Assembly: GCA_016188575.1 (NCBI GenBank)
Contig: JACPHN010000150.1
Location: 24,828-88,827, forward strand
Reading direction: 5' to 3'
Source of the DNA: Candidatus Schekmanbacteria bacterium
GTDB taxonomy: Bacteria > CSSED10-310 > JACPHN01
DNA length: 64,000 nucleotides
The translations under genes were made by a program, and so were the position numbers. The notes beneath the pieces were generated by a model. It did no database searches. It had not been told where the DNA came from and saw only the letters and a list, made by a program, of their open reading frames with translations. This document shows, one piece after another, positions 35,646-44,889 of this stretch; position 1 is the stretch's first letter, and every line of letters begins with the position of its first letter.

Positions 35646-36809
35646 GTGGATAGCCCCGGAGATGATGGAGAAGGGCGGGTTGGTGTAGCTCCCGTGAGAG
35701 TGCTCGTGGTGGAGGACAAGGAGCGCGACGTTGCGCAGGTTGTCGGCATGCTCAACGCGTACGGTTCTGCTCGCTTTGACGTGCGCTTTGCTACGACTGT
35801 AGGCGGCGCGAGCGCTGAGCTGGCCAAGCTGGACACTGACGTGGTGCTGCTGGACTTGTCGCTTCCCGACTGCTCGGGGCTAGAGACGGTACAGCGGGTG
35901 GCGGTGGCCGCGCCGGGCGTAGCAATCGTTGTGCTGACCGGTCTGGCCGACCTCGAGCGGGCCATGGAGGCGCTGCGGAGGGGCGCTCAGGATTATCTGA
36001 TCAAAAACCGGGCGGACAGTGACTTGCTCGGGCGCGCGATCTGCTACGCGATTGAACGGAAGCGCGTGGAGCAGGAGCGGAACGAAGCGCTGGAGCGGCT
36101 GCGAATGGCGAGCCGGCAGAAAGACGAGTTTCTGTCGACAGTATCCCATGATCTGCGCTCCCCGTGCACCAATATCTGCGTGGCGACCGATATTCTTCTG
36201 ACCGGAGTCGCTGGTGAGCTCAGTGAAGACCAGCGCAAGGTGGTTGAGCAGATCGATCGTAACGTTCGCCGCCAGGTGCGCCTGATCAGTGACCTCTTGG
36301 ATTTGTCGCGGATGGAGTCCGGGACCTTTAGCGTCTTGATGGGCACATTTGACCTTCGCCGCTGTCTCCGCCAACTCGTGGACGAGCTGGCGCACGTCGC
36401 CGGCTCTCGCGGCGTGACTCTGCACCTCAACTGCGCCGAGGACAGCGTGCCTGTCGTTGGCGACGAAGACCGCCTCGTGCAGGTGTTCACCAATCTGATG
36501 GAGAACGCGATTCGCTTTGCCGAGAAGGAAGTCTCCTGCACGCTTCAGCCATCAGGCGCCAGCGTGGTGGTGCACGTTGACGACGATGGTCCAGGGGTCC
36601 CTGCGGAGATCCGTGAGCGCGTATTCGAGCGGTTCTTCAAGGGCGAAAACCAGGCTTACCGGGCCGGAACGGGCCTCGGCTTGACCATCGTGCGTGGGAT
36701 TGTCTCCCACCACGGCGGAACCGTCGGGGCTGGAGATCGGCCGTGGGAGAGCGGAGACTCGGCTCCTCACGGGGCGCGCTTTTCGGTCGAGATCCCGATC
36801 CGCTCCTGA
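35646..36809 (+). CDS. Response regulator fused to histidine kinase (REC-HisKA-HATPase)
   Basis: GTG 35646 starts a 387-residue soluble protein. The N-terminal receiver (17-135) has its phospho-acceptor Asp in 'VVLLDLSLPDCSG'. A coiled linker (ERKRVEQERNEALERL) leads to the dimerisation domain with 'STVSHDLRSP', then an ATPase with 'NLMENAIRF', 'DDDGPGVP' and 'GTGLGL'. This architecture receives phosphate and then acts as a kinase. No partner regulator is adjacent, so it is orphan-like. It converges with the M28 protease gene. Confidence 0.9.
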   Translation: MDSPGDDGEGRVGVAPVRVLVVEDKERDVAQVVGMLNAYGSARFDVRFATTVGGASAELAKLDTDVVLLDLSLPDCSGLETVQRVAVAAPGVAIVVLTGLADLERAMEALRRGAQDYLIKNRADSDLLGRAICYAIERKRVEQERNEALERLRMASRQKDEFLSTVSHDLRSPCTNICVATDILLTGVAGELSEDQRKVVEQIDRNVRRQVRLISDLLDLSRMESGTFSVLMGTFDLRRCLRQLVDELAHVAGSRGVTLHLNCAEDSVPVVGDEDRLVQVFTNLMENAIRFAEKEVSCTLQPSGASVVVHVDDDGPGVPAEIRERVFERFFKGENQAYRAGTGLGLTIVRGIVSHHGGTVGAGDRPWESGDSAPHGARFSVEIPIRS

Positions 36810-36848
36810 CGGAGTGGCCGCGTCACGCTGGTCCGATGCCCGGGGGGC

Positions 36849-39824
36849 TCAGTCCTGCCATCGGGCGATGAAGATGTTGGTGTCGTGGCTGTCGGGCTGC
36901 GCTCGGTTCGAGCCCCAAACGAGCCATCTTCCGTCGGGGCTGAACACCGGGAAACCATCGAATCCTGCGGTGAAGGTAATGCGCTCCGGAAGTCCGCCTG
37001 ACTTTTCGAGGAGCCACAGGTCGAACTCCCGGGGTTCGGCTCCGAGGTTTGAGCTATAGATGATGTGACTGCCGTCGGGGTGAAAGTAGGGAGCGAAATT
37101 TGCCGCGGCGTTGTTTGTGAGCTGTTTCGTGTTTGTCCCGTCCGCGTTCATGAGGAACAGCTCGAGTGTCCCCGGGCGCACAAGACCGCGGGCAAGCAGC
37201 TCGCGATATTCGACCAAGGCTTCGCCCTGCGGCCGGCTTGCGCGCCACACGATCTGCGAGCAGTCGGGACTGAAAAACGCGCCACCGTCATAGCCGGGAG
37301 TATTCGTCAGCCGGCTGACGTCGCCGGCTTCGTTCATGGCGTACAGGTCCAGATCGCCGTCGCGGGTGGAGGTGAACACGAGCTTGCCGCCGCGGTGACA
37401 CCAGGTGGCCTCGGCATCGTAGCCTGGTGTCTCTGTGAGGCGTCGCGGCATAGCCCCGTCCGGCGAGACCTCGTACAGATCGAACGTGTCGTAGACGGCC
37501 CAAGCGTACCCTCGTGACTGGTCGGGTTTCGGGGGGCACTCGCTCCCGGCATGCTCGGTCGAGGCGTACACGATCCGGTCTGCCTCTGGCCAGTCGAAGT
37601 AGCCGCAGGTCGTGCGGCCGCGCCCGGTTGAGACCAACTTCGTCGCGCCGGTGGCGAGATCGAGGACGTACTGCTGATCGCAGTTGGCACTGGGAGGCGT
37701 TGCCTGGAAGATGAGCCGGCGGCCGTCCGGGGAGAAATAGGCTTCTGCGTTTTCCCCTCCAAAGGTCAGTTGGCGCACTTGTGAGAGGTGTGTTTCGGCG
37801 GAGTTGTCGTGAAATGGTTTGCCGGCGGACACGACAAACGAAGCACCGGGTCGGTTGTCGTAATGAGATTTCGGGAGTGCGTAGCGGGCCATTTCTTGCG
37901 GTGTTGGCCCTTTCGGTGCTGCGGTTGGGGCCGTCTTGTCCCTGGTTTCGGTGGTAACTTGATGAGGTCCGGTGGCTGGCGCGCCAGCGGGCGCGGTGCG
38001 GCTGCCGAGTGTCGCTCGCAGGGCGACGGCGGCACCTGCGCGCAGCACCGAAATGTCTATTGTTTCCCCGGGCTTGTGGTCACGCAGCACGAAGGTCATG
38101 TCGTATAGGTTTTGAACGCTCACACCGGCCATGGCGACAATGCGATCGTCTCTACGCAATCCGGCCAGTTCGGCGGGGCTTCCCGGGCGGACATCAGCCA
38201 GCAACACCCCACCCGTTTCCGCCCCCATTGACAGGTAGTTCGGAACGCTCCCGAGGTACGCGCCATAGCTGCGCTCATCTCCGGGCAGGGGTGGACTCGA
38301 TTGCGCCCTGGCGATGTGGGGAGTGACCTGACCGCGTGCCAGGAACATGATCAACGAGGCGGTTAGCTCGGCAATGCGGCCGGCTCCTTGCGCGTTGAGC
38401 AGGGCGACGTCGTCGTCCGGGGTATGATACTGCTCGTGAGCCCCCGTGAACAGGTGAACCACCGGAATATTCTTGGCGTAGAAGCTCATCTGATCCGATG
38501 GCCCATAGCCGTCGCCACTGCTTGAGAGCTCGAGACCGGTCGCCCGTGCCGCTGCTTTCAGCGCCTCTTTCCACTCGGGTGCGCTGTCGGCGCCGAGTGC
38601 CGCAAGGTGGTTGTCGCGGAGCCTGCCCACCATGTCGAGGTTGATCATTGCGACAGTCCTGTCGAGCGGCAAAGGGGGAGTGGCGACAAAGTGACCCGAG
38701 CCCGCCAGCCCGGTCTCCTCAGCGGAGAAGAGGACGACCTGGACCGTTCGGTGGTTGTCGGCGGATGCCAACATCTCCTTGACCGTGGCTGCCGCGAGCA
38801 GGGCCACGGCGGTTCCCGAGGCGTTGTCGTCTGCGCCGTTGTGTACCGCAACCGCGTTTGGCCGCAAGGAGCCGGCGCCTCCCATGCCGAGGTGATCGTA
38901 GTGGGCGCCAATCACGATAACCTCGCGGGCGAGGTCACCGCGTCCGGGAATCACGCCGGCAACATTCGCAGTGCTGGCATAGGTTGCCTGGAGCGCTACC
39001 CGTCCGGCGAGGCGCAGTCCTCTAACCGGGGATGGGCGCGGGGTGAGGTCGAAGTCGATCTGCTCCTGTATCGCTTTCAGGTCAATGCCGGCGTCGGCGA
39101 GCAGCCGCTTTGCCACCGAGGTCCGGAGCTGCACCACAGGGATGCCCGCTGGGCTTTCCGGTCCGTCGTTCTTGAGTGGCGGTAGGCGGTCGTCGCCTTC
39201 ATCTTGGAGAGGGCCGGTTACCAGGGCTACAGCGATTGCGCCGCGTTCGCGCGCGAGCATCGCCCGATAGCGGAGGTTTGACCACCGGCTTGCTTTGCGG
39301 CCGTCGAAGGGGGACGCCGGGTCGTCGTCTTGGGGCTCGTACCGCATCATCAGTGCAACCTTGCCGGTGAGATCGACCTCCGACAGCTCGTCGTAGCCAA
39401 TCTCAGGTGCAACGATGCCATACCCCAGAAACACGACGTCTCCGTCAAAGGCGGCGCTGCTTGAGAAGGCGAGCGGCGTCCAGTCGGTGGGCGCAAGCCC
39501 AGCGAGCTCGTTGCCTGCTGCAGGGGTCACGCCGACCTTGACCTGAAAGGGCTGCAGAAAGGAATCCCCGAAGGCCGGGGCAAAACCGTCCTGTCTGAGT
39601 CGAGCCGCGAGCCACTCTGTGGCCCAGTCCAGTCCGTGACTTCCGAGTCCACGTCCTTGTGCGTCGTCGGCGGCGAGGGCAGTGACGTATTCCTGGAAGC
39701 GGGCGACGAGGTCCGCTCGTTGGTGGTCGTCCGCCAGGGCCGAGGAGTGGGGCAGAATAATCCATGCGCATAGGAAAAAAGTGCGGATCAGCGGTTGGAT
39801 CGAGACTGTATGGTCTGCTTTCAT
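36849..39824 (-). CDS. Exported M28 aminopeptidase-PDZ-TolB-like propeller fusion
   Basis: The 991-residue protein has a signal peptide (to about residue 31, SALA-DDH). Residues 35-505 are an M28 zinc aminopeptidase with a PA-type insert: 'GAHYDHLG', 'GADDNASG', 'FSAEETGLAGS' and 'EQYHTPDDD' carry the metal ligands. A PDZ domain covers about 525-610 ('GVLLADVRPGSPAELAGL'). After a Pro/Thr linker, a WD40-like TolB propeller (about 680-991) repeats 'FSPDGRRLIF', 'FSPDCSQIVW' and 'FHPDGSHIIYSS'. It probably acts in the periplasm or outside. It diverges from the parS/rsmG region. Confidence 0.9.
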   Translation of the reverse strand: MKADHTVSIQPLIRTFFLCAWIILPHSSALADDHQRADLVARFQEYVTALAADDAQGRGLGSHGLDWATEWLAARLRQDGFAPAFGDSFLQPFQVKVGVTPAAGNELAGLAPTDWTPLAFSSSAAFDGDVVFLGYGIVAPEIGYDELSEVDLTGKVALMMRYEPQDDDPASPFDGRKASRWSNLRYRAMLARERGAIAVALVTGPLQDEGDDRLPPLKNDGPESPAGIPVVQLRTSVAKRLLADAGIDLKAIQEQIDFDLTPRPSPVRGLRLAGRVALQATYASTANVAGVIPGRGDLAREVIVIGAHYDHLGMGGAGSLRPNAVAVHNGADDNASGTAVALLAAATVKEMLASADNHRTVQVVLFSAEETGLAGSGHFVATPPLPLDRTVAMINLDMVGRLRDNHLAALGADSAPEWKEALKAAARATGLELSSSGDGYGPSDQMSFYAKNIPVVHLFTGAHEQYHTPDDDVALLNAQGAGRIAELTASLIMFLARGQVTPHIARAQSSPPLPGDERSYGAYLGSVPNYLSMGAETGGVLLADVRPGSPAELAGLRRDDRIVAMAGVSVQNLYDMTFVLRDHKPGETIDISVLRAGAAVALRATLGSRTAPAGAPATGPHQVTTETRDKTAPTAAPKGPTPQEMARYALPKSHYDNRPGASFVVSAGKPFHDNSAETHLSQVRQLTFGGENAEAYFSPDGRRLIFQATPPSANCDQQYVLDLATGATKLVSTGRGRTTCGYFDWPEADRIVYASTEHAGSECPPKPDQSRGYAWAVYDTFDLYEVSPDGAMPRRLTETPGYDAEATWCHRGGKLVFTSTRDGDLDLYAMNEAGDVSRLTNTPGYDGGAFFSPDCSQIVWRASRPQGEALVEYRELLARGLVRPGTLELFLMNADGTNTKQLTNNAAANFAPYFHPDGSHIIYSSNLGAEPREFDLWLLEKSGGLPERITFTAGFDGFPVFSPDGRWLVWGSNRAQPDSHDTNIFIARWQD

Positions 39825-39928
39825 ACTTGATTACCTGGCGGTCGACGGGCCTGCTGGGAGAGGCTCTTGGCCCGGGTGGTCTTGGAGAAGGATCCAATTG
39901 GTGGTATAAGCGCCGCGTGGTCGTTGGA

Positions 39929-39944
39929 CGTTCCACGTGAAACC
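39929..39944. promoter_or_regulatory. parS centromere-like site
   Basis: CGTTCCACGTGAAACC matches the bacterial parS consensus TGTTNCACGTGAAACA in all but the outer base at each end. It lies directly upstream of rsmG and 750 bases before parA. ParB encoded at 41451 is the expected binder. I saw no second site of comparable quality in the window. Confidence 0.85.
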
Positions 39945-39958
39945 TCTTGCACCCGGAC

Positions 39959-40684
39959 ATGATCCTAACCCCGTCGAGCTGGGAACGCGACCTCGAGAGG
40001 CACATCTCAGAGGCCGCTGCACGTTTGGATCTTCCCATGGTGGGCCAGATCCTCAAACACACCGTCGACTTTCTCGTGCTCCTCAAGCAGATCTCCACGG
40101 GCGCAAACCTCACTGCCGTAACCGCCCCTCGGGACTACGCCGACCGCCACTGGGCCGAGTCCATGCTTCTCTACAAGGTAACACAACATTGTTGCTGGTC
40201 CGCCGACCTGCTCGACCTCGGTTCGGGTGCCGGCGTCCCTGGCATCCCCCTGGCCATCTTCCTTGCACCAGCCCGCACTACCCTTGTAGAGCGATCGCGA
40301 AAGCGCGCCGCCTTCCTGCGCCTGGCGGTACGCTCGGCGCACCTTCCCACCAGCGTCGTGGTCCTCAATCTCGATCTCACCTTCTCCACAATAGCGCTCG
40401 CACCCAACCTCCTCGGCGCCTGTACGATCATGCTCGCCCGAGCCGTCGCTTCCCCCACCCGCCTCGTCCCTTTGGCAGAGCGGCTTCTTGCCCCCGGCGG
40501 CGCACTCGTTCTCTCCTACCCCACTCACGCCCCCACCACTCTTCCTGCCCTCCTCCGCTCGTGCCAGCCCCCGGCTCCGTTCCTCGCCCCCGCGATCCAC
40601 CGCACCGCGCTGCCGCTCTCGGGCGCGCCAAGGACCATCGTCGAGCTCCGCAAGATCGCCGCCGACATTCCCCCCCCTCCCTAA
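39959..40684 (+). CDS. rsmG: 16S rRNA (guanine-N7) methyltransferase RsmG
   Basis: ATG 39959 (MILTPSSWERDL) is preferred over a TTG four codons earlier; neither has a clear ribosome site. The 241-residue protein shows 'NLTAV' and 'RHWAESM' before the SAM motif 'LLDLGSGAGVPGIPLAI', and 'LVERSRKRAAFL' after it, all typical of RsmG/GidB. It methylates G527 of 16S rRNA. RsmG commonly neighbours parAB near the origin, as here. The C-terminal part is Pro- and Ala-rich. Confidence 0.92.
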   Translation: MILTPSSWERDLERHISEAAARLDLPMVGQILKHTVDFLVLLKQISTGANLTAVTAPRDYADRHWAESMLLYKVTQHCCWSADLLDLGSGAGVPGIPLAIFLAPARTTLVERSRKRAAFLRLAVRSAHLPTSVVVLNLDLTFSTIALAPNLLGACTIMLARAVASPTRLVPLAERLLAPGGALVLSYPTHAPTTLPALLRSCQPPAPFLAPAIHRTALPLSGAPRTIVELRKIAADIPPPP

Positions 40685-40696
40685 CTGTGGACCCCC

Positions 40697-41500
40697 ATGT
40701 CACGCGTAATCGCTATTGCCAATCAGAAGGGTGGCGTCGGCAAGACAACCACCGCCATCAACCTGGCCGCCAGCCTGGCTGCCGCCGAACGCAAAACGCT
40801 CCTTCTCGACCTGGATCCGCAGGCGAATGCCACCAGTGGGCTCGGCATCGATGCCAAGAAACTGCGACGATCCATATACGAGCTTCTCCTCGCCGACACC
40901 CCGATCCAGGAAGTCATTCTTCCCACCTCCTTGCCAAACCTCTCACTCGTTCCGGCAAACGCTGACATGCCCGCCGCCGACATCGCCATGCTTCCTCTTG
41001 CTGGCCGCGAGCTTCGCGTGCGCAACGCCATCCATCCCCTACGTGGCGCATACGATTACATCCTGCTTGACTGCCCACCCTCGCTCGGGCTAATCACCGT
41101 CAATGGCATCGCCGCCGCCGATTCCGTCCTCGTGCCACTGCAATGCGAATACTACGCCCTCGAAGGAATCTCTTCACTGCACACCACCATCGCCGCCATC
41201 CGCCAACGGCTCAATCCCGCACTTTTCCTGGAAGGCGTTCTGCTGACGATGCATGACCGGCGTACCAACCTCTCCCAGCAGGTCGAAACTGAAGCGCGCA
41301 AGCACTTCGGCGACCGCGTCTTCGCCACCGTTGTCCCAAGAAACGTCCGACTCTCTGAAGCTCCGAGTCACGGTCTCCCCATCCTCCTCTATGACATCGC
41401 ATCACCCGGCGCCCAAGCCTATCTCAATCTAGCCAAAGAGGTGATCAAAAATGAAACGACCAGCTCTCGGCCGAGGACTCGAAGCGCTGCTGCCGTCTGA
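40697..41500 (+). CDS. parA: Chromosome partitioning ATPase ParA (Soj)
   Basis: The 267-residue protein begins '[17 protein letters not shown]', the deviant Walker A (11-18), followed by '[14 protein letters not shown]' and '[12 protein letters not shown]'. It lacks the N-terminal DNA-binding extension of plasmid ParA type Ia, so it is the chromosomal Soj type. It starts 12 bases after rsmG and its 3' end overlaps parB by 50 bases. ParA forms gradients on the nucleoid that move ParB-parS complexes. Confidence 0.95.
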   Translation: MSRVIAIANQKGGVGKTTTAINLAASLAAAERKTLLLDLDPQANATSGLGIDAKKLRRSIYELLLADTPIQEVILPTSLPNLSLVPANADMPAADIAMLPLAGRELRVRNAIHPLRGAYDYILLDCPPSLGLITVNGIAAADSVLVPLQCEYYALEGISSLHTTIAAIRQRLNPALFLEGVLLTMHDRRTNLSQQVETEARKHFGDRVFATVVPRNVRLSEAPSHGLPILLYDIASPGAQAYLNLAKEVIKNETTSSRPRTRSAAAV

Positions 41501-42320
41501 ACCGGTAGCCGAATCCGGAGCTCGACTGGTCCGCCTGGATCGCATCGAGGTGAATCCCGACCAGCCCCGGAGCGGCAATGACGAGTCAGCGCTGCGCGAC
41601 CTTGCGGATTCCGTGCTCACCCATGGCGTTCTTCAGCCGATCGTCGTCACCCAGAACGGGCTCACCGACACCTTTACCATCATCGCCGGAGAACGCCGGT
41701 GGCGAGCCGCCAAACTCGCTGGACTCCACGAGATTCCCGTCGTCGTTCGCGAAGCTTCCACTCGTGATCGCCTCGAGCTCGCCCTCGTCGAAAACATCCA
41801 GCGCCAAGACCTCAACCCCATTGAGGAAGCGCGTGCCTTTCAGCGCCTTGCAGAGGAGTTCTCGCTGACACACCATGACATCGCTCGCCGCGTCGGCAAG
41901 GATCGAACCACGATTACCAATTCCATTCGCCTCCTGTCCACCTCGGCCACTATCCAACAGCTGCTCGCCGACGGCAAGCTATCCATGGGGCACGCGCGGG
42001 CTCTCGTCGGCCTTGACCCTGCAACCGCCGAGCGCATTGCCGCTGACGTTCTGTCAGAAAACCTCTCCGTAAGACAGACCGAGGAGCTCGCCGCCCGTGC
42101 TCGCTGCGCCCCTGAAGACCGCGTCGAGCCCGCCTCAGCTTCGCCCCCACCCGCCCCGACGCCTCTCGCAAACCTCGAGCGGGAGCTCCGAGAGACTCTC
42201 TCCACCCGAGTCCAACTCCGCGGCGGCGAAGACAAAGGCGCAATTACGATCTACTACCACAGCAGCGACGAGCTTGAACGCCTGCGAGAGCTCCTGATCG
42301 GCGCCCGGTCCCCCATATAG
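41451..42320 (+). CDS. parB: Chromosome partitioning protein ParB (Spo0J)
   Basis: ATG 41451 sits inside the end of parA and is preceded by GAGGTGAT. The 289-residue protein starts '[13 protein letters not shown]', has the CTPase motifs ('HGVLQPIVV', '[15 protein letters not shown]', '[16 protein letters not shown]') and a helix-turn-helix ('[19 protein letters not shown]'-like, here [10 protein letters not shown]). The C-terminal dimer domain follows a Pro-rich linker. ParB clamps onto parS; a matching site lies at 39929. Confidence 0.95.
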   Translation: MKRPALGRGLEALLPSEPVAESGARLVRLDRIEVNPDQPRSGNDESALRDLADSVLTHGVLQPIVVTQNGLTDTFTIIAGERRWRAAKLAGLHEIPVVVREASTRDRLELALVENIQRQDLNPIEEARAFQRLAEEFSLTHHDIARRVGKDRTTITNSIRLLSTSATIQQLLADGKLSMGHARALVGLDPATAERIAADVLSENLSVRQTEELAARARCAPEDRVEPASASPPPAPTPLANLERELRETLSTRVQLRGGEDKGAITIYYHSSDELERLRELLIGARSPI

Positions 42321-42375
42321 ACGCCGGCAATGCGGCCCACCATCCCCCATCACTCACCCAACGCGAGCACCAGGA

Positions 42376-42771
42376 ATGAGACGATTACTCCAGCCGGACC
42401 CTCCAAAAGGCGGCGGCATCTGCGCCTTTCTCGGGCCAGGAGCGATTTTCGACGGCGAGCTCCGCTTTCAAGGCACGGTGCGTATTGACGGTGCACTCAG
42501 GGGATCAGTCCGCTCGGAGGGTCATCTCGTCATCGGTGACGAAGGCACCGTGGATGCCGATATCGAGGTCGGCTCTATCAGCGTCAGCGGGAAGGTGAGC
42601 GGCACAATAACGGCGAAGGAGAAAATCGAGCTCCTCTCTCCGGCGCGCGTGTACGCCGACCTTGACACTCCCACGCTCTCCCTCGAACCCGGTGTGCTCT
42701 TTCAAGGCGCCTGCAAGATGTCTCATCACCCGTCAAGCACAGACAAGACCTCGCCCCCCTCGACGCCGTGA
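42376..42771 (+). CDS. Bactofilin, polymer-forming cytoskeletal protein
   Basis: The 131-residue protein contains the bactofilin beta-helix repeat: 'FDGELRFQGTVRIDGALRGSV', 'GHLVIGDEGTVDADIEVG' and 'ISVSGKVSGTITAKEKIEL' are successive rungs, with short Pro-rich tails at both ends. Bactofilins polymerise without nucleotide and scaffold cell-shape or segregation factors; in Myxococcus BacNOP holds ParABS complexes. Its place 55 bases behind parB fits that role. Confidence 0.9.
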   Translation: MRRLLQPDPPKGGGICAFLGPGAIFDGELRFQGTVRIDGALRGSVRSEGHLVIGDEGTVDADIEVGSISVSGKVSGTITAKEKIELLSPARVYADLDTPTLSLEPGVLFQGACKMSHHPSSTDKTSPPSTP

Positions 42772-43015
42772 CCGCTCAACCCGTGCACCCGACCATGGCC
42801 TCAACCGCACCCGACTCTCAGCCATTGCACCATCCGCACCGCTCTTGGCGTGCCATGCCTACCACTCCCTGCCCTATACGCAGACAAGCTCTCCCTCCGT
42901 CTCACCGCCGCCGAGCCGCATTTATGCCCCTCAGCACTGCTATACCCCGGGCCCGATCATGCGGACTGACACGCCGGTGTACCTCCGCCTCCTCGCACAG
43001 AGCGGAGCATGAAGC

Positions 43016-44182
43016 ATGAACCGCCCTACTCGCCTCGCCGTAAAAATTGCCGCCGGACTGGCGCTCGCTGGCGCTGCCGTCCTCGTGGCCCGCGCCCTGC
43101 TCGCCCCCTCGGTGGTCTTGGTCGCGATCCAGCAAGTCGCACGGGGGCGCGTCGAGAGGACGGTGGCCAACACCCGCGCCGGCGCCGTTACGGCCTGCCA
43201 CCGATCCCGCCTGGCTCCCAACGGCGGCGGTCAGGTCGCCAAGCTCCCAGTTCGCGAAGGCGACCACGTCGAAGCCGGCCAGGTGCTGCTTGAGCTTTGG
43301 AATGAAGATCTCGCCGCCCAACTAACCCTCGCGATGCGGGAAGCCGAGGCCGCCGATGCCAACGCCCAGCAGGCTTGCCTCATGGCCGGCCTCGCGCGCC
43401 GGGATGCGTCGCGGCTAAACCAGCTCAACCGCTCCGGCATCCTCGCGGAAAGCAGTGCAGACCAGGCAACCTCCAATGCCGATGCCGGTTCCGCAGCCTG
43501 TACCGGGGCCAAGGCAACCGCCGCCGTCGCCAAGGCGCGGGTCGAGGTCGTCCGCACCGGACTTGAACGTACGGTCCTCCGCGCCCCGTTCGCCGGAACC
43601 GTTGCCAAGCTCTTTCCCGAGCTAGGCGAGTACGTCACGCCCTCTCCACCGGGCATCCCTACCGAGCCAGCTATCGACCTCGTGCAGCTCGACTGCATCT
43701 ACGTAACCGCCCCCCTCGACGAGGTCGACGCTCCCGCTCTACGCCCGGGCCAGGACGTTCGCATCACCCTGGACGCACTGCCGGGAAGGTCGTTCCCCGG
43801 GCGCCTTCGGCGCATCGCCTCGTACGTTGATGATCGCGAACGTCAAGCTCGCACCGTCGACGCCGAAGCTGAGTTTACCGACCCGCAATCCATCCAGGGC
43901 CTGCTTCCCGGCTACACCGCCGACATCGAAGTTATCCTCCAGGCCACCGACGACGCTGTACGCGTTCCCACCGACGCGGTGCGGGAGGGGAGCCGCGTGC
44001 TCGTCTACGGAGAGGGGCTCCCGCTCGAAGATCGCCGTTTTACGCCAGGATTGTCCAACTGGAGATTCACCGAGGTGCTGGACGGTCTCGAAGCCGGCGA
44101 ACGGATCGTCGTCTCGCTCGATCGCGAGGGAGTCATTCCGGGCGCTCTTGCCCACGCCGAACCACCGTCTCCGCAGCCGTGA
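43016..44182 (+). CDS. MacA/HlyD-type periplasmic adaptor of an ABC exporter
   Basis: The 388-residue protein has one N-terminal membrane helix (about 10-32). A lipoyl half-motif follows ('VAKLPVREGDHVEAGQVLLEL'), then an alpha-hairpin (105-180) and the second lipoyl half ('RTVLRAPFAGTVAKL'), beta-barrel and membrane-proximal domains. Such adaptors bridge the inner-membrane MacB-type transporter to an outer-membrane channel. The next gene starts inside its stop codon (GTGA). No TolC gene is visible here. Confidence 0.9.
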   Translation: MNRPTRLAVKIAAGLALAGAAVLVARALLAPSVVLVAIQQVARGRVERTVANTRAGAVTACHRSRLAPNGGGQVAKLPVREGDHVEAGQVLLELWNEDLAAQLTLAMREAEAADANAQQACLMAGLARRDASRLNQLNRSGILAESSADQATSNADAGSAACTGAKATAAVAKARVEVVRTGLERTVLRAPFAGTVAKLFPELGEYVTPSPPGIPTEPAIDLVQLDCIYVTAPLDEVDAPALRPGQDVRITLDALPGRSFPGRLRRIASYVDDRERQARTVDAEAEFTDPQSIQGLLPGYTADIEVILQATDDAVRVPTDAVREGSRVLVYGEGLPLEDRRFTPGLSNWRFTEVLDGLEAGERIVVSLDREGVIPGALAHAEPPSPQP

Positions 44183-44889
44183 CTGCACCCGCAATGATCG
44201 AGCTGCGCGGCGTGTCCCGCGTTTTCCGCGTCGCGGATCAGGACGTCTGGGCGCTGCGCTCGGTAAGCCTGCGCGTAGCCCCCGGAGAGTTCGTCGCCAT
44301 CATGGGGCCCTCCGGCTCCGGGAAATCCACGCTGCTCAACGTTCTCGGGCTGCTCGACCGCCCGTCCGCCGGCGTCTACGAGCTCGCAGGGAGCCCGGTG
44401 AGCGCCCTCTCCGATCGACAGCAGGCCGAAACCCGACGCGACAAGATCGGTTTCGTTTTTCAATTCTTTCACCTGGTGCCGCGGCTCACCGCCCAGCAAA
44501 ACGTCGAGCTCCCCATGGTGCTGGCAGGAGTCTCCCCAGCCGAGCGCCGCCAGCGCGCCAGCGACTTGCTCACGTCTTTCGGTCTGGCGGACCGACTGCA
44601 TCACCGCCCGGAGCAGCTCTCGGGAGGACAACGGCAGCGGGTAGCGATTGCGCGAGCCATGATCCTTGAGCCCGCCCTCATCCTCGCAGACGAGCCCACC
44701 GGCAACCTCGACCGCAACTCCGGCAAAGAAATCCTGGCGGTCCTCGCCGAGGTCAACGCCGCAGGAAAGACGCTGCTCATCGTTACCCACGACCCGGAGA
44801 TTGGCGGCCGAGCCAGCCGGCAGATCCGCATTGTCGACGGCAACATCGCTGCAGACACCGGACACGAGGCGGGCGATGCACGCACGTGA
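44179..44889 (+). CDS. ABC transporter ATP-binding protein, MacB/LolD type
   Basis: The GTG start overlaps the adaptor's stop. The 236-residue protein has Walker A 'GPSGSGKST', Q-loop 'FVFQFFHLVPRL', signature 'LSGGQRQRVAIARAM', Walker B 'LILADEPTGNLD' and H-loop 'IVTHD'. This is the MacB/LolD subfamily that powers mechanotransmission rather than classic transport. The following permease gene begins 14 bases before its end. Confidence 0.94.
   Translation: MTAPAMIELRGVSRVFRVADQDVWALRSVSLRVAPGEFVAIMGPSGSGKSTLLNVLGLLDRPSAGVYELAGSPVSALSDRQQAETRRDKIGFVFQFFHLVPRLTAQQNVELPMVLAGVSPAERRQRASDLLTSFGLADRLHHRPEQLSGGQRQRVAIARAMILEPALILADEPTGNLDRNSGKEILAVLAEVNAAGKTLLIVTHDPEIGGRASRQIRIVDGNIAADTGHEAGDART

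Noticed and set aside
42772..43015. Possible small gene between bactofilin and the MacA-like adaptor
   Set aside because: The open frames are Pro/Ser/His-rich and have no ribosome site; treated as spacer.
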